Counted from the first letter of the stretch, positions 1 through 8,420 are shown. The stretch: 64,000 nt of DNA from Pseudomonas khorasanensis (GCF_014268505.2 NZ_JABWQP020000011.1:62001-126000), one strand, 5' to 3'. Numbers and translations: made by a program. Notes: generated by a model from the sequence alone, not told the origin.

Positions 1-222
1 GCCCTTGGCCAGGGCAGACAGGAAACCGGCCTTGACGTAAGCGGCTTCGTCAACGCCTGGTGGTACGCGATTGGTGATCAGGTCAACGAGGAAAGCTTCT
101 TCGCCAGCCGGAGGGTTCTTCAGCAGCTCGACCAGGCCTGCTGTTTGTTCGGCGTTAAGCGGCTGGGGAACGATACCCAGGGCTGCACGCTCTTCGATAT
201 GTTTGCGGTAGGCTTCAAGCAC
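1..222 (-). CDS. acnB: Aconitate hydratase B, N-terminal part (runs off left edge)
   Basis: The reverse strand encodes the first 74 residues of a protein beginning VLEAYRKHIEERAALG, the characteristic N-terminus of bifunctional aconitate hydratase 2 / 2-methylisocitrate dehydratase of the TCA and methylcitrate cycles. The visible part belongs to the N-terminal HEAT-like domain; the iron-sulfur catalytic domains lie outside the window. The start is GTG at 222, and no ATG lies in frame just upstream. AcnB normally has about 860 residues. The gene is transcribed leftward from the region at 223-688, away from the DUF1289 gene. Confidence 0.93.
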   Translation of the reverse strand, partial: MLEAYRKHIEERAALGIVPQPLNAEQTAGLVELLKNPPAGEEAFLVDLITNRVPPGVDEAAYVKAGFLSALAKG

Positions 223-688
223 AGTTATTACCCTCATCAGTGGTCCCAAATGGGTGTCCGGGACGCTCATCCCGAAATGGCCGTACTCATGCGCTGCGTG
301 GCGTTGTGGGCCACTTAGCCAGAATTATCGACCATTCCTTACAGAAGCTGCTTTCAAAGTTTTACGCCTGCAGAACGGGGAGCTGATGAGGGTTGGCGTT
401 GGGCTTTTCCCCGCTGGAAAAACCCTTCGCCAACACCGCTCTGAAGGAACGACTGTGCTCGTGACGCTTTGAAAACAGCTTCAAACGGACATTGGCGCCT
501 TAAAAGGCTGGCTGATTCTACGGCAAAAAGATTTTAAAGGTAAGTCGGACTCTATTGGACTTTCGTGGCAGTGCGCGGGGTTGGAACAAACGCAGGACGC
601 CGTTGAGCCCCTGATGTTTGAGGGGTGATCAATGCTCGGCAAAGGGCTAACATGCCGACCTGTTCCGCGTTCAGTGTTTTTGCCATTT
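223..688. other. Divergent intergenic region between acnB and the DUF1289 gene
   Basis: These 466 bases separate two divergent genes. Short open frames exist on both strands, but their translations are arginine-, serine- and cysteine-rich and match no family I know, so I treat the stretch as non-coding. It must contain the acnB promoter and 5' leader, and it holds the strong interrupted hairpin listed at 392-434. Confidence 0.6.
392..434. repeat. Long interrupted inverted repeat upstream of acnB
   Basis: GTTGGCG at 392-398 pairs with CGCCAAC at 428-434. The arms continue inward as GGG with CCC and TTTTCC with GGAAAA around a five-base loop, separated only by a symmetric TT/TT mismatch and one C/A mismatch. 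The arms are too far from either gene end to be an obvious terminator. It could be a structured leader of acnB (reverse strand) or a small RNA hairpin. The pairing is directly seen; any role is inferred. Confidence 0.5.
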
Positions 689-1159
689 ATGCCCAATCAG
701 ACCATCAAGACGCCTTGTGTCGGCCTCTGCTCCACCGTTTACGGGGATCTCGTGTGCCGTGGCTGCAAGCGTTTCCACCACGAAGTGATCCATTGGAACG
801 GGTACAACGAGGAGGAAAAACGCGCGGTCTGGCTGCGTCTGGAGCAATTGTTGTCGCAGGTGATGGCGAGCAAGGTCGAAATTTTCGATCCGGCGCGTCT
901 GCGCGAACAGCTGGAGCAGCGCAAGATCCGCTTCGTGCCGCATCAGTCTGAATACTGCTGGGCGTATCAGTTGATAGCGCGGGGCGCGCGGGTGATCGTT
1001 AATCTGGAAGCCTACGGAATGGTACTCCTGCCGGAGTTTCGCGACTGGAACCTGCCGGAACTGCGCGATGCGATCGATCGGGAATTTTTCCTGCTGTCGG
1101 AAGCGCACTATCAACGCTACATCGCACCCGGATTCCTCAAAGATTCCTTTGGCGCCTGA
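689..1159 (+). CDS. DUF1289 domain protein
   Basis: This 156-residue protein carries near its N-terminus a short cysteine cluster (TPCVGLCSTVYGDLVCRGCKRF) typical of DUF1289, a small Cys-rich putative metal-binding module. A longer alpha/beta-type region of unknown role follows. I chose ATG 689 because the Cys module then starts within six residues, as in relatives. The frame stays open to another ATG at 632, which would add 19 unrelated residues. No good Shine-Dalgarno sequence is visible for either start. No function is known. It is monocistronic, with a REP pair directly downstream. Confidence 0.85.
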   Translation: MPNQTIKTPCVGLCSTVYGDLVCRGCKRFHHEVIHWNGYNEEEKRAVWLRLEQLLSQVMASKVEIFDPARLREQLEQRKIRFVPHQSEYCWAYQLIARGARVIVNLEAYGMVLLPEFRDWNLPELRDAIDREFFLLSEAHYQRYIAPGFLKDSFGA

Positions 1160-1170
1160 ACATCAAAAGC

Positions 1171-1236
1171 TTCGCGAGCAGGCTCGCTCCCACAGGGAAA
1201 TGCAGGTCAAATCTGGGAGCGAGCCTGCTCGCGAAG
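1171..1236. repeat. REP pair (inverted)
   Basis: Two oppositely oriented copies of the Pseudomonas REP core (TTCGCGAGCAGGCTCGCTCC and its complement) lie between the convergent DUF1289 and usp genes. They could form a transcript-end hairpin. Confidence 0.85.
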
Positions 1237-1260
1237 GCGCCAGTCCAGGCATAGCAATCC

Positions 1261-2124
1261 TCAGTGTTTCACCGTCAATTCCACCAGATGATCTTCGACC
1301 TCCTGTGGCTTGAGCACCAGTACGTCGCTTTCAAGCGAATCCAGCACGGCTTCCGCCGTATTGCCGATCAACGCGCCTGACAATCCACTCCGTGCCACAG
1401 TACCAATCACGGTCACTGCCGCCTGCAGCTTGTTCGCCATGAACGGAATCAGCACATCCGCCGGGCCCTCCACGATGTGCAGGTGCTCGTCATCAACATC
1501 GAACTCAGCCTGAAACGCCCGACACTGTTCGCGGTATTTCGCTTCTATCGTCGATTTGAGCTGAAACGTCGGGTCTGCCGCCGAGAGCATTGGCGAAGGG
1601 TGCGCGCTGATCACGTGTAAATGCGCTTTCGCCAGGCTCGCGATGTCGTAGCCATGATCGATGATGGTGGCGTGCAGGTGCCGGTGCTCGCCGTCAGCAT
1701 TGCCTACATCGACCGCCGCAAGAATCACCTTGTCCTTCCACGAGCCGGCTGTTTTCACCAACAGCACCGGGGAAGGGCAGTGCCGAAGCAGTTTCCAGTC
1801 CGCCGGGGTCAGCAGGGCTTTTTTCAAAGGGCTGTCGGGGAAATGCTGTTTGATAACCAGCCCGCAGCCCTCGGCCTGCTGCACATCAATGATGGTTTCG
1901 TGCAGGTTCTCGTTCCACGCCTGTTCAGTGGTCACGCTATAGCCCTCCGCCAGCAACGCGGCCTTGAGCACGCTCAGCAGCCCGGCATGGTCGTGCGTTT
2001 TGTCGCACACCAGCAGGTGAAGATGGGCTTGAGTGACATCGGCGATCAGCTTGGCGCGTTTTAGCGCCAGGCTTTCGGCATGTTCAGGTTCGATGACCAC
2101 CAGAATGCTGCGAATGGCTTGCAT
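1261..2124 (-). CDS. Tandem-domain universal stress protein (UspE-like)
   Basis: This is a 287-residue soluble protein with two UspA-like domains, roughly residues 1-145 and 150-287, the arrangement of UspE-type stress proteins. The second half keeps a glycine-rich nucleotide-loop-like stretch (GTVARSGLSGALIGN, near residue 250). Translation from ATG 2124 gives the usual MQAIRSILVVIEP beginning; the frame is open upstream, but that sequence does not resemble the family. An ANR/FNR-type box lies about 76 bases upstream with a matching -10. This fits the known oxygen-limitation induction of Pseudomonas Usp genes. Confidence 0.9.
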   Translation of the reverse strand: MQAIRSILVVIEPEHAESLALKRAKLIADVTQAHLHLLVCDKTHDHAGLLSVLKAALLAEGYSVTTEQAWNENLHETIIDVQQAEGCGLVIKQHFPDSPLKKALLTPADWKLLRHCPSPVLLVKTAGSWKDKVILAAVDVGNADGEHRHLHATIIDHGYDIASLAKAHLHVISAHPSPMLSAADPTFQLKSTIEAKYREQCRAFQAEFDVDDEHLHIVEGPADVLIPFMANKLQAAVTVIGTVARSGLSGALIGNTAEAVLDSLESDVLVLKPQEVEDHLVELTVKH

Positions 2125-2164
2125 GAGCGGAGTCTCCAGCAAAGAAAAGTCACGGCGTTGCACA

Positions 2165-2207
2165 ACTATAGTTGCTGCCCGGACGAGCGCGACTTGATGC
2201 ATATCAA
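2165..2207 (-). promoter_or_regulatory. ANR/FNR-dependent promoter of the usp gene
   Basis: TTGATGCATATCAA at 2194-2207 is a perfect match to the FNR/ANR consensus (TTGAT-N4-ATCAA). On the reverse strand TATAGT at 2170-2165 can be the -10. If transcription starts about six bases after it, near 2159, the box centre (2200.5) sits at about -41.5, the classical class II activating position. The -10 lies inside the 12-base palindrome CAACTATAGTTG (2163-2174). Confidence 0.75.
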
Positions 2208-2283
2208 CACCCGCCGCTGGTGGTCTGCCAACAGGCCGGTATAATCGGCGCCCTTCGCTCGAACACCTTTTACCGTGAGCCCC

Positions 2284-2886
2284 ATGATCCTTCCCGAAAT
2301 CCACGAATTCCTCGGCTGCCGCACCCCCGACGCCTGGGTCCAGGCGGCACTGGCCGATCAGGAAACCCTGCTGATCGACCACAAGAACTGCGAGTTCAAG
2401 GCCGCCAGCACCGCGCTGAGCCTGATTGCCAAGTACCACGCCCATGTAGATCTGATCAACATGATGTCGCGTCTGGCCCGGGAAGAGCTGGTGCACCACG
2501 AGCAGGTCATGCGCATCATGAAACGGCGCAAGATCGAACTGCGCCAGCTGCACGCCGGCCGTTATGCCTCGGGCCTGCGCAAGATGGTACGCAGCCACGA
2601 ACCGGTAAAACTGGTCGATACGCTGGTGGTCGGCGCCTTTATCGAGGCGCGCAGTTGCGAGCGCTTCGAAGCGCTGGTGCCGCACCTGGACAAAGAGCTT
2701 GGCAAGTTCTACTTCGGCCTGCTGAAAAGCGAGGCGCGGCATTTTCAGGGCTATCTGAAACTGGCTTACCAGTATGGTGACGCCAAGGATGTTGCGCAGG
2801 TGATCGAGCGCGTCCGCGTGGCCGAGCAGGAACTGATCGAATCGCCGGACGAGGAATTCCGCTTCCACAGCGGCGTGCCGGCCTGA
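2284..2886 (+). CDS. miaE: tRNA-(ms2io6A) hydroxylase
   Basis: This is a 200-residue ferritin-like di-iron monooxygenase that hydroxylates the isopentenyl side chain of ms2i6A at position 37 of tRNAs reading U-starting codons. Visible ligand motifs are an E-x2-H in EELVHHEQ (about residue 75), EARSCERFE (about 122-130) and the second E-x2-H in SEARHFQGY (about 148). The ATG at 2284 gives the family-typical MILPEIHEFLG start; a GTG nine bases earlier is possible. A good -10, TATAAT, lies at 2240-2245. The gene is divergent from usp and ends at a strong terminator. Confidence 0.93.
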   Translation: MILPEIHEFLGCRTPDAWVQAALADQETLLIDHKNCEFKAASTALSLIAKYHAHVDLINMMSRLAREELVHHEQVMRIMKRRKIELRQLHAGRYASGLRKMVRSHEPVKLVDTLVVGAFIEARSCERFEALVPHLDKELGKFYFGLLKSEARHFQGYLKLAYQYGDAKDVAQVIERVRVAEQELIESPDEEFRFHSGVPA

Positions 2887-2922
2887 GTTTGTAAAAAACT
2901 CTTAAGAGTATGAAACTTCCCG

Positions 2923-2949
2923 AAAAACCGGCCCACGCGGCCGGTTTTT
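2923..2949 (+). terminator. Rho-independent terminator after miaE
   Basis: AAAAACCGGCC and GGCCGGTTTTT form an 11-bp stem around a short loop, ending in a T tract, 37 bases after the miaE stop codon. Confidence 0.85.
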
Positions 2950-3026
2950 GCTGCCGGGTGCAATCGCTTGCCCACGATTGCCAGCATAATGTCGACCTTT
3001 CCACGTTTGGCTTGGCAACGGTCGTT

Positions 3027-3734
3027 ATGGATAACCTGGGTTTTGGCAAAGTCCTGTTGGTCGAAGACGATGAACGTCTGGCCGCACTGATCGCACACTT
3101 TCTTGAACAACACGGCTACGAGGCGCGCACCGTGCATCGCGGCGATCTGGCCGTGGCCGCGTTTCTCGAATTCAAGCCGAAGGTTGTGGTACTTGACCTG
3201 ATGCTGCCGGGGCAGAGCGGTTTGCAGGTCTGCCGCGAGATTCGCAGTGTGTCGGATACGCCGATCGTGATTCTGACCGCCAAGGAAGACGATCTCGACC
3301 ACATCCTCGGTCTGGAGTCCGGCGCCGATGATTACGTCATCAAACCGATCAAGCCGCCGGTGTTGCTCGCTCGGCTGCGGGCGCTGCAACGGCGGCAGAC
3401 GCCGGACACCAGCGTGGTCAGTTTTCTTGAATTCGGGCAATTGAGCATCGACCGCAGTTGCCGTGAAGTGCGGCTGGCCGGTGAACTCATCGAGTTGACC
3501 ACCATGGAGTTCGAACTGCTCTGGCTACTGGCCAGCGCGGCGGGCAAAACGCTGTCGCGCGACGACATTCTCAACCGCATGCGTGGCATCGCCTTCGACG
3601 GTCTCAACCGCAGCGTCGACGTCTACATCAGCAAATTGCGTAACAAACTCAAGGACAATCCCCGCGAGCCAATGTGCATCAAGACCGTGTGGGGCAAGGG
3701 CTATCTGTTCAATCCGTTTGCGTGGGAGCTTTAG
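3027..3734 (+). CDS. OmpR-family response regulator (RstA/BfmR-like)
   Basis: The 235-residue protein has an N-terminal receiver domain with acidic pocket VEDDE, phospho-acceptor Asp in VVLDLMLPG and Lys in ILTAKE. A winged-helix DNA-binding domain follows (about 135-232), ending in the family-typical TVWGKGYLF. Overall it most resembles RstA, called BfmR in Pseudomonas. I chose ATG 3027, which puts the receiver at the N-terminus; the frame is open upstream but that sequence covers the miaE terminator. The stop codon abuts the kinase start, so the two genes form a two-component operon. The inducing signal cannot be read from sequence. Confidence 0.9.
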   Translation: MDNLGFGKVLLVEDDERLAALIAHFLEQHGYEARTVHRGDLAVAAFLEFKPKVVVLDLMLPGQSGLQVCREIRSVSDTPIVILTAKEDDLDHILGLESGADDYVIKPIKPPVLLARLRALQRRQTPDTSVVSFLEFGQLSIDRSCREVRLAGELIELTTMEFELLWLLASAAGKTLSRDDILNRMRGIAFDGLNRSVDVYISKLRNKLKDNPREPMCIKTVWGKGYLFNPFAWEL

Positions 3735-5021
3735 ATGCTGCGCTTGTTCCTCGGGCTGTTTCTGGTAATGACGGTCGGTCTGGTGCTGGCGCTGCAAACC
3801 GTCGAGCACACCTTCAACGCGTTGCTCGACAACCAGATGCAGGATTACAACCGCGAAGCGGTGCGCGGCCAGGCCTGGTCGCTGGTGGATCACTTGCAAG
3901 GGCAGCAAGGCGCGGATCGTGAACGGAAGCTCGATTCGCTGCGTGCGCATTACGGCCTGTCGCTGAGCCTGGTGGAGGCCGATCAACTGGCCCTGACCGC
4001 TCAGGAAAAAGCCGAGCTTGGGCAGAACCTGCTGGTGATTCGCAACGACTACACGCAGTTCATCAGCAACATCGACGGCGGTTCGCAGTTACTCAGTATC
4101 AAGCTGCCGCCGGAGCCGAGCCTGATGCCGTTCTACATCACCGCCGCATACATGATGCTGGCGGTGCTGATCGGGATCGTTCTGTTCTTCTGGGTACGCC
4201 CGCACTGGCGCGATCTGGAGAAACTGAGGCTGGCGGCCGGACGCTTCGGGGATAACGATCTGTCGGTGCGAATTCAATTGTCCAGGCGTTCGAACATTCG
4301 CGATCTGGCCGAGCACTTCAATCTGATGGCGGCGCGCATCGAAGGCTTGATCGCCAACCAGCGCGAACTGACTAACGCCGTGTCCCACGAATTGCGCACA
4401 CCGATTGCGCGACTTTCGTTCGAACTCGATCAGCTCAAGCAGCAACCGGATGCCAGCCAGAACCGCGAGTTGATCGCCGACATGTACGCCGATCTCGGCG
4501 AGCTGGAGGAAATGGTCTCCGAGCTGCTGACCTACGCCAGTCTGGAGCACGGCGCGACGGTGATCAAACGGGAGAACATTCAGGCGGCCGATTGGCTCGA
4601 CAGTGTCGTCGGCAGCGTGGCGCTCGAGGCCGAAGCGGCGGGCGTGCAGCTATCGATTGCCGATTGTGGGGTCGATACCGTTCGCATCGAACCTCGTTTC
4701 ATGGCACGGGCCGTGATCAACCTGCTGCGCAACGCCATTCGCTATGCCGAGCAGCGGGTCGAGGTGTCGCTGGTGCGTCACGGCGATGATTACGAAGTTA
4801 GGGTCAGCGACGACGGGCCAGGTGTGCCACTGGAAGGGCGCGAGAAAATCTTCGAGCCGTTTTCGCGACTGGACGCCAGCCGCGACCGGCGCACCGGTGG
4901 TTTCGGCCTGGGCCTGGCACTGGTGCGGCGGGTTTCGCAGTCCCATGGCGGGCAGGTCGAGGTTGGCGATTCGGTGTGGGGCGGGGCGTCGTTCAGGATG
5001 ACCTGGGCGCATCTGGACTGA
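3735..5021 (+). CDS. Sensor histidine kinase (RstB/BfmS-like)
   Basis: This 428-residue inner-membrane kinase has TM1 at about residues 3-22, a periplasmic segment of about 110 residues, TM2 at about 133-154, then HAMP. The DHp helix carries the phospho-accepting His218 in VSHELRTP, and the HATPase domain has an N box (INLLRNAIRYAE), a G1 box (DDGPGVP) and a G2 box (GGFGLGLAL). The ATG directly follows the regulator stop. It should phosphorylate the upstream OmpR-type regulator. The small periplasmic domain matches RstB-class sensors, whose ligand is poorly defined. Confidence 0.92.
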   Translation: MLRLFLGLFLVMTVGLVLALQTVEHTFNALLDNQMQDYNREAVRGQAWSLVDHLQGQQGADRERKLDSLRAHYGLSLSLVEADQLALTAQEKAELGQNLLVIRNDYTQFISNIDGGSQLLSIKLPPEPSLMPFYITAAYMMLAVLIGIVLFFWVRPHWRDLEKLRLAAGRFGDNDLSVRIQLSRRSNIRDLAEHFNLMAARIEGLIANQRELTNAVSHELRTPIARLSFELDQLKQQPDASQNRELIADMYADLGELEEMVSELLTYASLEHGATVIKRENIQAADWLDSVVGSVALEAEAAGVQLSIADCGVDTVRIEPRFMARAVINLLRNAIRYAEQRVEVSLVRHGDDYEVRVSDDGPGVPLEGREKIFEPFSRLDASRDRRTGGFGLGLALVRRVSQSHGGQVEVGDSVWGGASFRMTWAHLD

Positions 5022-5049
5022 TTGATATTGCTCGCGTAGGGCGCGGTGT

Positions 5050-5538
5050 TCAGCGAGTTACACCGAGTCGCTCATGCCACTGGGTAATCGATTCTTCGGG
5101 ATATTCATCAAACTGCTGATCCTTTGGCTTGGCCTCGACCTCAACCCAGGGCGCTTTCGAGCCTAGCATCAGGTGGGTGTGTTCCGGAGGTTCGGGCAAC
5201 GGCGTGTCGATGGCTGATGCAAACGGGTGGATCAGATCCGGCCACTCTGGGCTGAACAACCACAGGCCGCTGCCGCACAGCGAACAGAAGTGGCGCTCGG
5301 CGCTGCTGCGATGGACGCGTTTTTCGCCTTCTTCTTTCATCTTCGCGTGATAGATGCTGATGTGTTTGCGCCCGCGAACCTTGAGGCTCGTCGCGTCACC
5401 GCCAAGGTTGATCGCATAACCGCCGCCGCCCTGAGTCTTACGGCAGATCGAGCAATAGCAGCGCTGGTAAGGATAAGGATGGGCGCTGTCGAGGCTGAAT
5501 GTGACCTCGCCGCAATGGCAGGAGCCTTCAAGATGCAT
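5050..5538 (-). CDS. GFA-family (Mss4-like) zinc-binding protein
   Basis: This is a 162-residue GFA-domain protein, the fold of glutathione-dependent formaldehyde-activating enzyme. Zinc-binding cysteines are visible in CHCGEV (residues 7-9), RCYCSICRK (about 27-33) and FCSLCGSG (about 88-91). Most GFA paralogues have no known substrate, and this one sits alone, convergent with the two-component operon and divergent from glutaminase. ATG 5538 gives MHLEGSCHCG; the frame is open far upstream, but that part is the complement of the glutaminase gene. Confidence 0.88.
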   Translation of the reverse strand: MHLEGSCHCGEVTFSLDSAHPYPYQRCYCSICRKTQGGGGYAINLGGDATSLKVRGRKHISIYHAKMKEEGEKRVHRSSAERHFCSLCGSGLWLFSPEWPDLIHPFASAIDTPLPEPPEHTHLMLGSKAPWVEVEAKPKDQQFDEYPEESITQWHERLGVTR

Positions 5539-5676
5539 GGTGCTCTCCCGTTTCTGAATGGTCCGGTTCAGCCTAGAACATTTTGCGCAACGCTGGCCGG
5601 TGTGATTCGACCGGCGGGCGCAGCGTCTAGCCCCAGTGTCCCCGCGATCCCTCGGGGCGAGACTCTGGAACCCGGC

Positions 5677-6585
5677 ATGCAAGCGCTGTTGAACGAGATT
5701 CTTGACGCGGTCCGGCCCCTGATCGGGCAGGGCAAAGTCGCTGACTACATTCCCGCCCTCGGCACCGTGCCGGCCAATCAACTGGCGATTGCCGTGTACG
5801 GCAACGACGGCGAAATGTATTGCGCCGGCGACGCCGAAACGCCGTTCTCGGTGCAGAGTATTTCCAAGGTGTTCAGCCTGGTGCAGGCGATTGATCATTC
5901 CGGCGAAGCGATTTGGGAACGGCTCGGTCACGAGCCGTCCGGCCAGCCATTCAATTCGCTGGTGCAACTGGAATTCGAACGCGGTCGCCCACGTAATCCG
6001 TTTATCAACGCCGGGGCGCTGGTGATCTGCGATATCAATCAGTCGCGCTTCGCCGCCCCGACTTTGTCGATGCGTGACTTTGTCCGGCGGCTGTCGGGCA
6101 ATCCGCAGATCATGATTGACGGTAAAGTCGCCGACTCCGAATACCAGCATCGCGCGCGCAATGCGGCGATGGCGTATCTGATGCAATCGTTCGGCAACTT
6201 TCACAACGACGTCGAAGCGGTGTTGCGCAGCTATTTCAGTCACTGCGCGCTGCGGATGAACTGCATCGATCTGGCGCGGGCGTTTTGCTTTTTGGCCAAT
6301 GACGGGTTCTGCAAACACAGCGGTGAACAGATCCTGACTCGGCGCCAGACCCAGCAGGTCAATTCAATCATGGCTACCAGCGGTTTGTATGACGAGGCGG
6401 GCAACTTCGCCTATCGCGTTGGTCTGCCGGGCAAAAGCGGGGTCGGTGGCGGGATTGTCGCGGTCGTGCCCGGACAATTCACGGTGTGCGTGTGGTCGCC
6501 GGAATTGAATGCGGCGGGTAACTCGCTGGCGGGCATGGCGGCGCTGGAACTGCTCAGTTCGAGGATTGGCTGGTCGGTGTTTTGA
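5677..6585 (+). CDS. glsA: Glutaminase
   Basis: The 302-residue serine-dependent glutaminase converts glutamine to glutamate and ammonia. The beta-lactamase-like S-x2-K active site is visible as SISK (residues 61-64), followed by family motifs NPFINAGAL, RNAAMAYLM and GLPGKSGVGGG. Length is typical. I chose ATG 5677 (MQALLNEILD), as in relatives; the same frame is open back to 5227 but overlaps the divergent GFA gene and looks non-coding. A REP-like inverted pair follows the gene. Confidence 0.93.
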   Translation: MQALLNEILDAVRPLIGQGKVADYIPALGTVPANQLAIAVYGNDGEMYCAGDAETPFSVQSISKVFSLVQAIDHSGEAIWERLGHEPSGQPFNSLVQLEFERGRPRNPFINAGALVICDINQSRFAAPTLSMRDFVRRLSGNPQIMIDGKVADSEYQHRARNAAMAYLMQSFGNFHNDVEAVLRSYFSHCALRMNCIDLARAFCFLANDGFCKHSGEQILTRRQTQQVNSIMATSGLYDEAGNFAYRVGLPGKSGVGGGIVAVVPGQFTVCVWSPELNAAGNSLAGMAALELLSSRIGWSVF

Positions 6586-6613
6586 TCAAATCCAGCAAAC
6601 ACTGCAAATTCCT

Positions 6614-6702
6614 CTGGGAGCTGGCTTGCCAGCGATGATGCCGAACCATCCAGCATGGATGTCGCCTGAGCCACCGCCATCGCTGGCAGCCAGCTCCCAC
6701 AG
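6614..6702. repeat. REP-type inverted pair, second sequence class
   Basis: CTGGGAGCTGGCTTGCCAGCGATG and a near-inverted copy (CATCGCTGGCAGCCAGCTCCCACAG) face each other about 40 bases apart. The core (GGGAGCTGGC) differs from the GGGAGCGAGC type found elsewhere in the window. Confidence 0.8.
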
Positions 6703-6786
6703 GTTGATTCGGTGGATCGAGGAGGTGTATTTCCGCGGGTAATCCGCTACATTTTCCGGCCGCCCCCTGCATGGTGAATCCGCTTC

Positions 6787-8289
6787 ATGTCTCTTGCGCT
6801 CGAACGTCTAGTCGCTGGCACGCCGATCCCTTTCGCTGGTAACCGCGTCACCGTGGTCAGCCCCGAACTGGCCGCGCGGTTTCAGCCCGGAGACCATTTG
6901 CTGGTCGAGCAGGTCAGTGGCGAGCTGTTGCTGATCCCCGTGACAGACCAACAGGCCGCCTCCGTAGCAATCGAGCGTGCAGCCGCCGCATTCAGCGCGT
7001 TGTCGTCGGTGTCCGATGAAGCCATCAGCCAGTTCTTCGATTTGTTCGCCCAGCGTCTGGAGAATGCTGAGTGCTGGGCGCAAATCGAAACGGCCAATCT
7101 TGCCGACATTGAGCGGGCCAAGTCCCGAGGCCGTTCGACCACCCGGTTGCTCGCCGATGAACGCATGCGCCGCGACATGATCGCCGGGCTGCGCGCCTGG
7201 CGTGATGCGCCGCCAACGCGTGGCAAAGTCATCAGCAGCGTCGAGCACGACGGCTGGAAGGTCGAGCAAGTGGTTTCGCCGCTGGGTATCGTCGCGTTTG
7301 TCTTTGAAGGGCGGCCCAACGTGTTTGCCGATGCCGCCGGTGTGTTGCGCACTGGCAACACGGCGGTATTGCGCATCGGCAGCGACGCGTTGGGCACCGC
7401 TCAAGCCATCGTCACTCACGCCTTGAACCCGGCGCTGGCCGAAGCCGGCTTGCCGGTTGGCGCGGTGTCGTTGGTGGACAGCGTCAATCATGCGGCCGGC
7501 TGGGCGATGTTTGCCGACCGGCGTCTGTCGTTGGCCGTGGCGCGCGGGTCGGGCCGAGCGGTCAGTCAACTGGGCAGCATCGCCCAGCAAGCCGGCACCG
7601 CCGTCAGCCTGCACGGCACCGGCGGCGCTTGGCTGATCGCCGACCGTGACGCCGACGCCACACGCTTCGCGGCGGTGGTGCGCAACTCGCTGGATCGCAA
7701 AGTCTGCAACACCTTGAATGTCTGCCTGATTCAGCGTGAACGCGCCGCCGAGCTGGTGCCTTTATTCCTCGATGCGCTGAAGGACGCCGGGACTGCTCGC
7801 GGTCAGGGCTGCAAATTGCACATCGTCGAAGGCAGTGAAAATTGCCTGCCGAGCGAATGGCTGAACGCAACGGTGGAGGTTTATCGCGCTGAAGGTTACC
7901 GGACCGAAGCGCTCGCTGAGCCTTTGCCCGAGTCGGATCTGGGTCGCGAATGGGAGTGGGAAGAAACCCCGGAAGTCAGCCTGATGATCGTCGAGGACCT
8001 GGATCAGGCGATTGCGCTCTTCAACCGTTACAGCCCGCAATTCACGGTGTCGTTGATCAGTGAAGATGCGGCAGTCCAGGAACGCTTCTATAACGCTGTG
8101 AATGCGCCGTTTGTGGGCAATGGCATCACCCGCTGGGTCGACGGACAGTACGCGCTGAACAAGCCGGAACTGGGTCTTTCGAATTGGGAAAGCGGGCGGT
8201 TGTTTGCGCGCAGCGCGATTCTTTCAGGCGATGGCGTGTTTACCGTGCGTAGCCGGATGAGTCAGGTCGACCTTACGGTAAAGCGCTGA
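6787..8289 (+). CDS. ProA-like aldehyde dehydrogenase with N-terminal extension
   Basis: The core of this 500-residue protein resembles gamma-glutamyl-phosphate reductase (ProA): VEQVVSPLGIVAFVFEGRPNVFADAA (residues about 159-184), the LRTGNTAVLRIGSDAL segment, and the catalytic Cys307 in KVCNTLN. Canonical ProA has about 420 residues. Here about 60 extra, beta-rich residues precede the first ALDH helices and the C-terminal part is longer and acidic. It stands alone, without proB. I read it as a member of the glutamate-5-semialdehyde dehydrogenase superfamily with a different, unknown substrate rather than the housekeeping ProA. Confidence 0.8.
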   Translation: MSLALERLVAGTPIPFAGNRVTVVSPELAARFQPGDHLLVEQVSGELLLIPVTDQQAASVAIERAAAAFSALSSVSDEAISQFFDLFAQRLENAECWAQIETANLADIERAKSRGRSTTRLLADERMRRDMIAGLRAWRDAPPTRGKVISSVEHDGWKVEQVVSPLGIVAFVFEGRPNVFADAAGVLRTGNTAVLRIGSDALGTAQAIVTHALNPALAEAGLPVGAVSLVDSVNHAAGWAMFADRRLSLAVARGSGRAVSQLGSIAQQAGTAVSLHGTGGAWLIADRDADATRFAAVVRNSLDRKVCNTLNVCLIQRERAAELVPLFLDALKDAGTARGQGCKLHIVEGSENCLPSEWLNATVEVYRAEGYRTEALAEPLPESDLGREWEWEETPEVSLMIVEDLDQAIALFNRYSPQFTVSLISEDAAVQERFYNAVNAPFVGNGITRWVDGQYALNKPELGLSNWESGRLFARSAILSGDGVFTVRSRMSQVDLTVKR

Positions 8290-8310
8290 CTTAGAACCCG
8301 GACCGCACCG

Positions 8311-8340
8311 TGTAGGAGCTGCCGAAGGCTGCGATCTTTT
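8311..8340. repeat. Partial intergenic repeat (TGTAGGAGCTGCCGAAGGCTGCGATC type)
   Basis: This single arm of a Pseudomonas intergenic repeat shares CGAAGGCTGCGATCTT with one arm of the complete hairpin at 24787-24841. Confidence 0.6.
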
Positions 8341-8420
8341 GATCTTGATTTACAACTCCCAGTGCCGACGCAGAGCGTGGGAACGAACAGTTAAAAGCGT
8401 CTTTGGCGACTCTGGATAAA

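Noticed and set aside
254..472. Forward frame of 72 codons between acnB and the DUF1289 gene
   Set aside because: No ribosome site, no family resemblance, and it overlaps the interrupted hairpin.
2125..2868. N-terminal extension of the usp reading frame to 535 residues
   Set aside because: The extra sequence is antisense to miaE, covers the ANR promoter and does not resemble Usp proteins.
5539..6318. Extension of the GFA protein frame across the glutaminase gene
   Set aside because: Glutaminase on the other strand has full motif support; the extension is its complement.
6787..8289. Naming the ProA-like gene as proline-biosynthesis proA
   Set aside because: Length, N-terminal extension and isolated context differ from canonical ProA.
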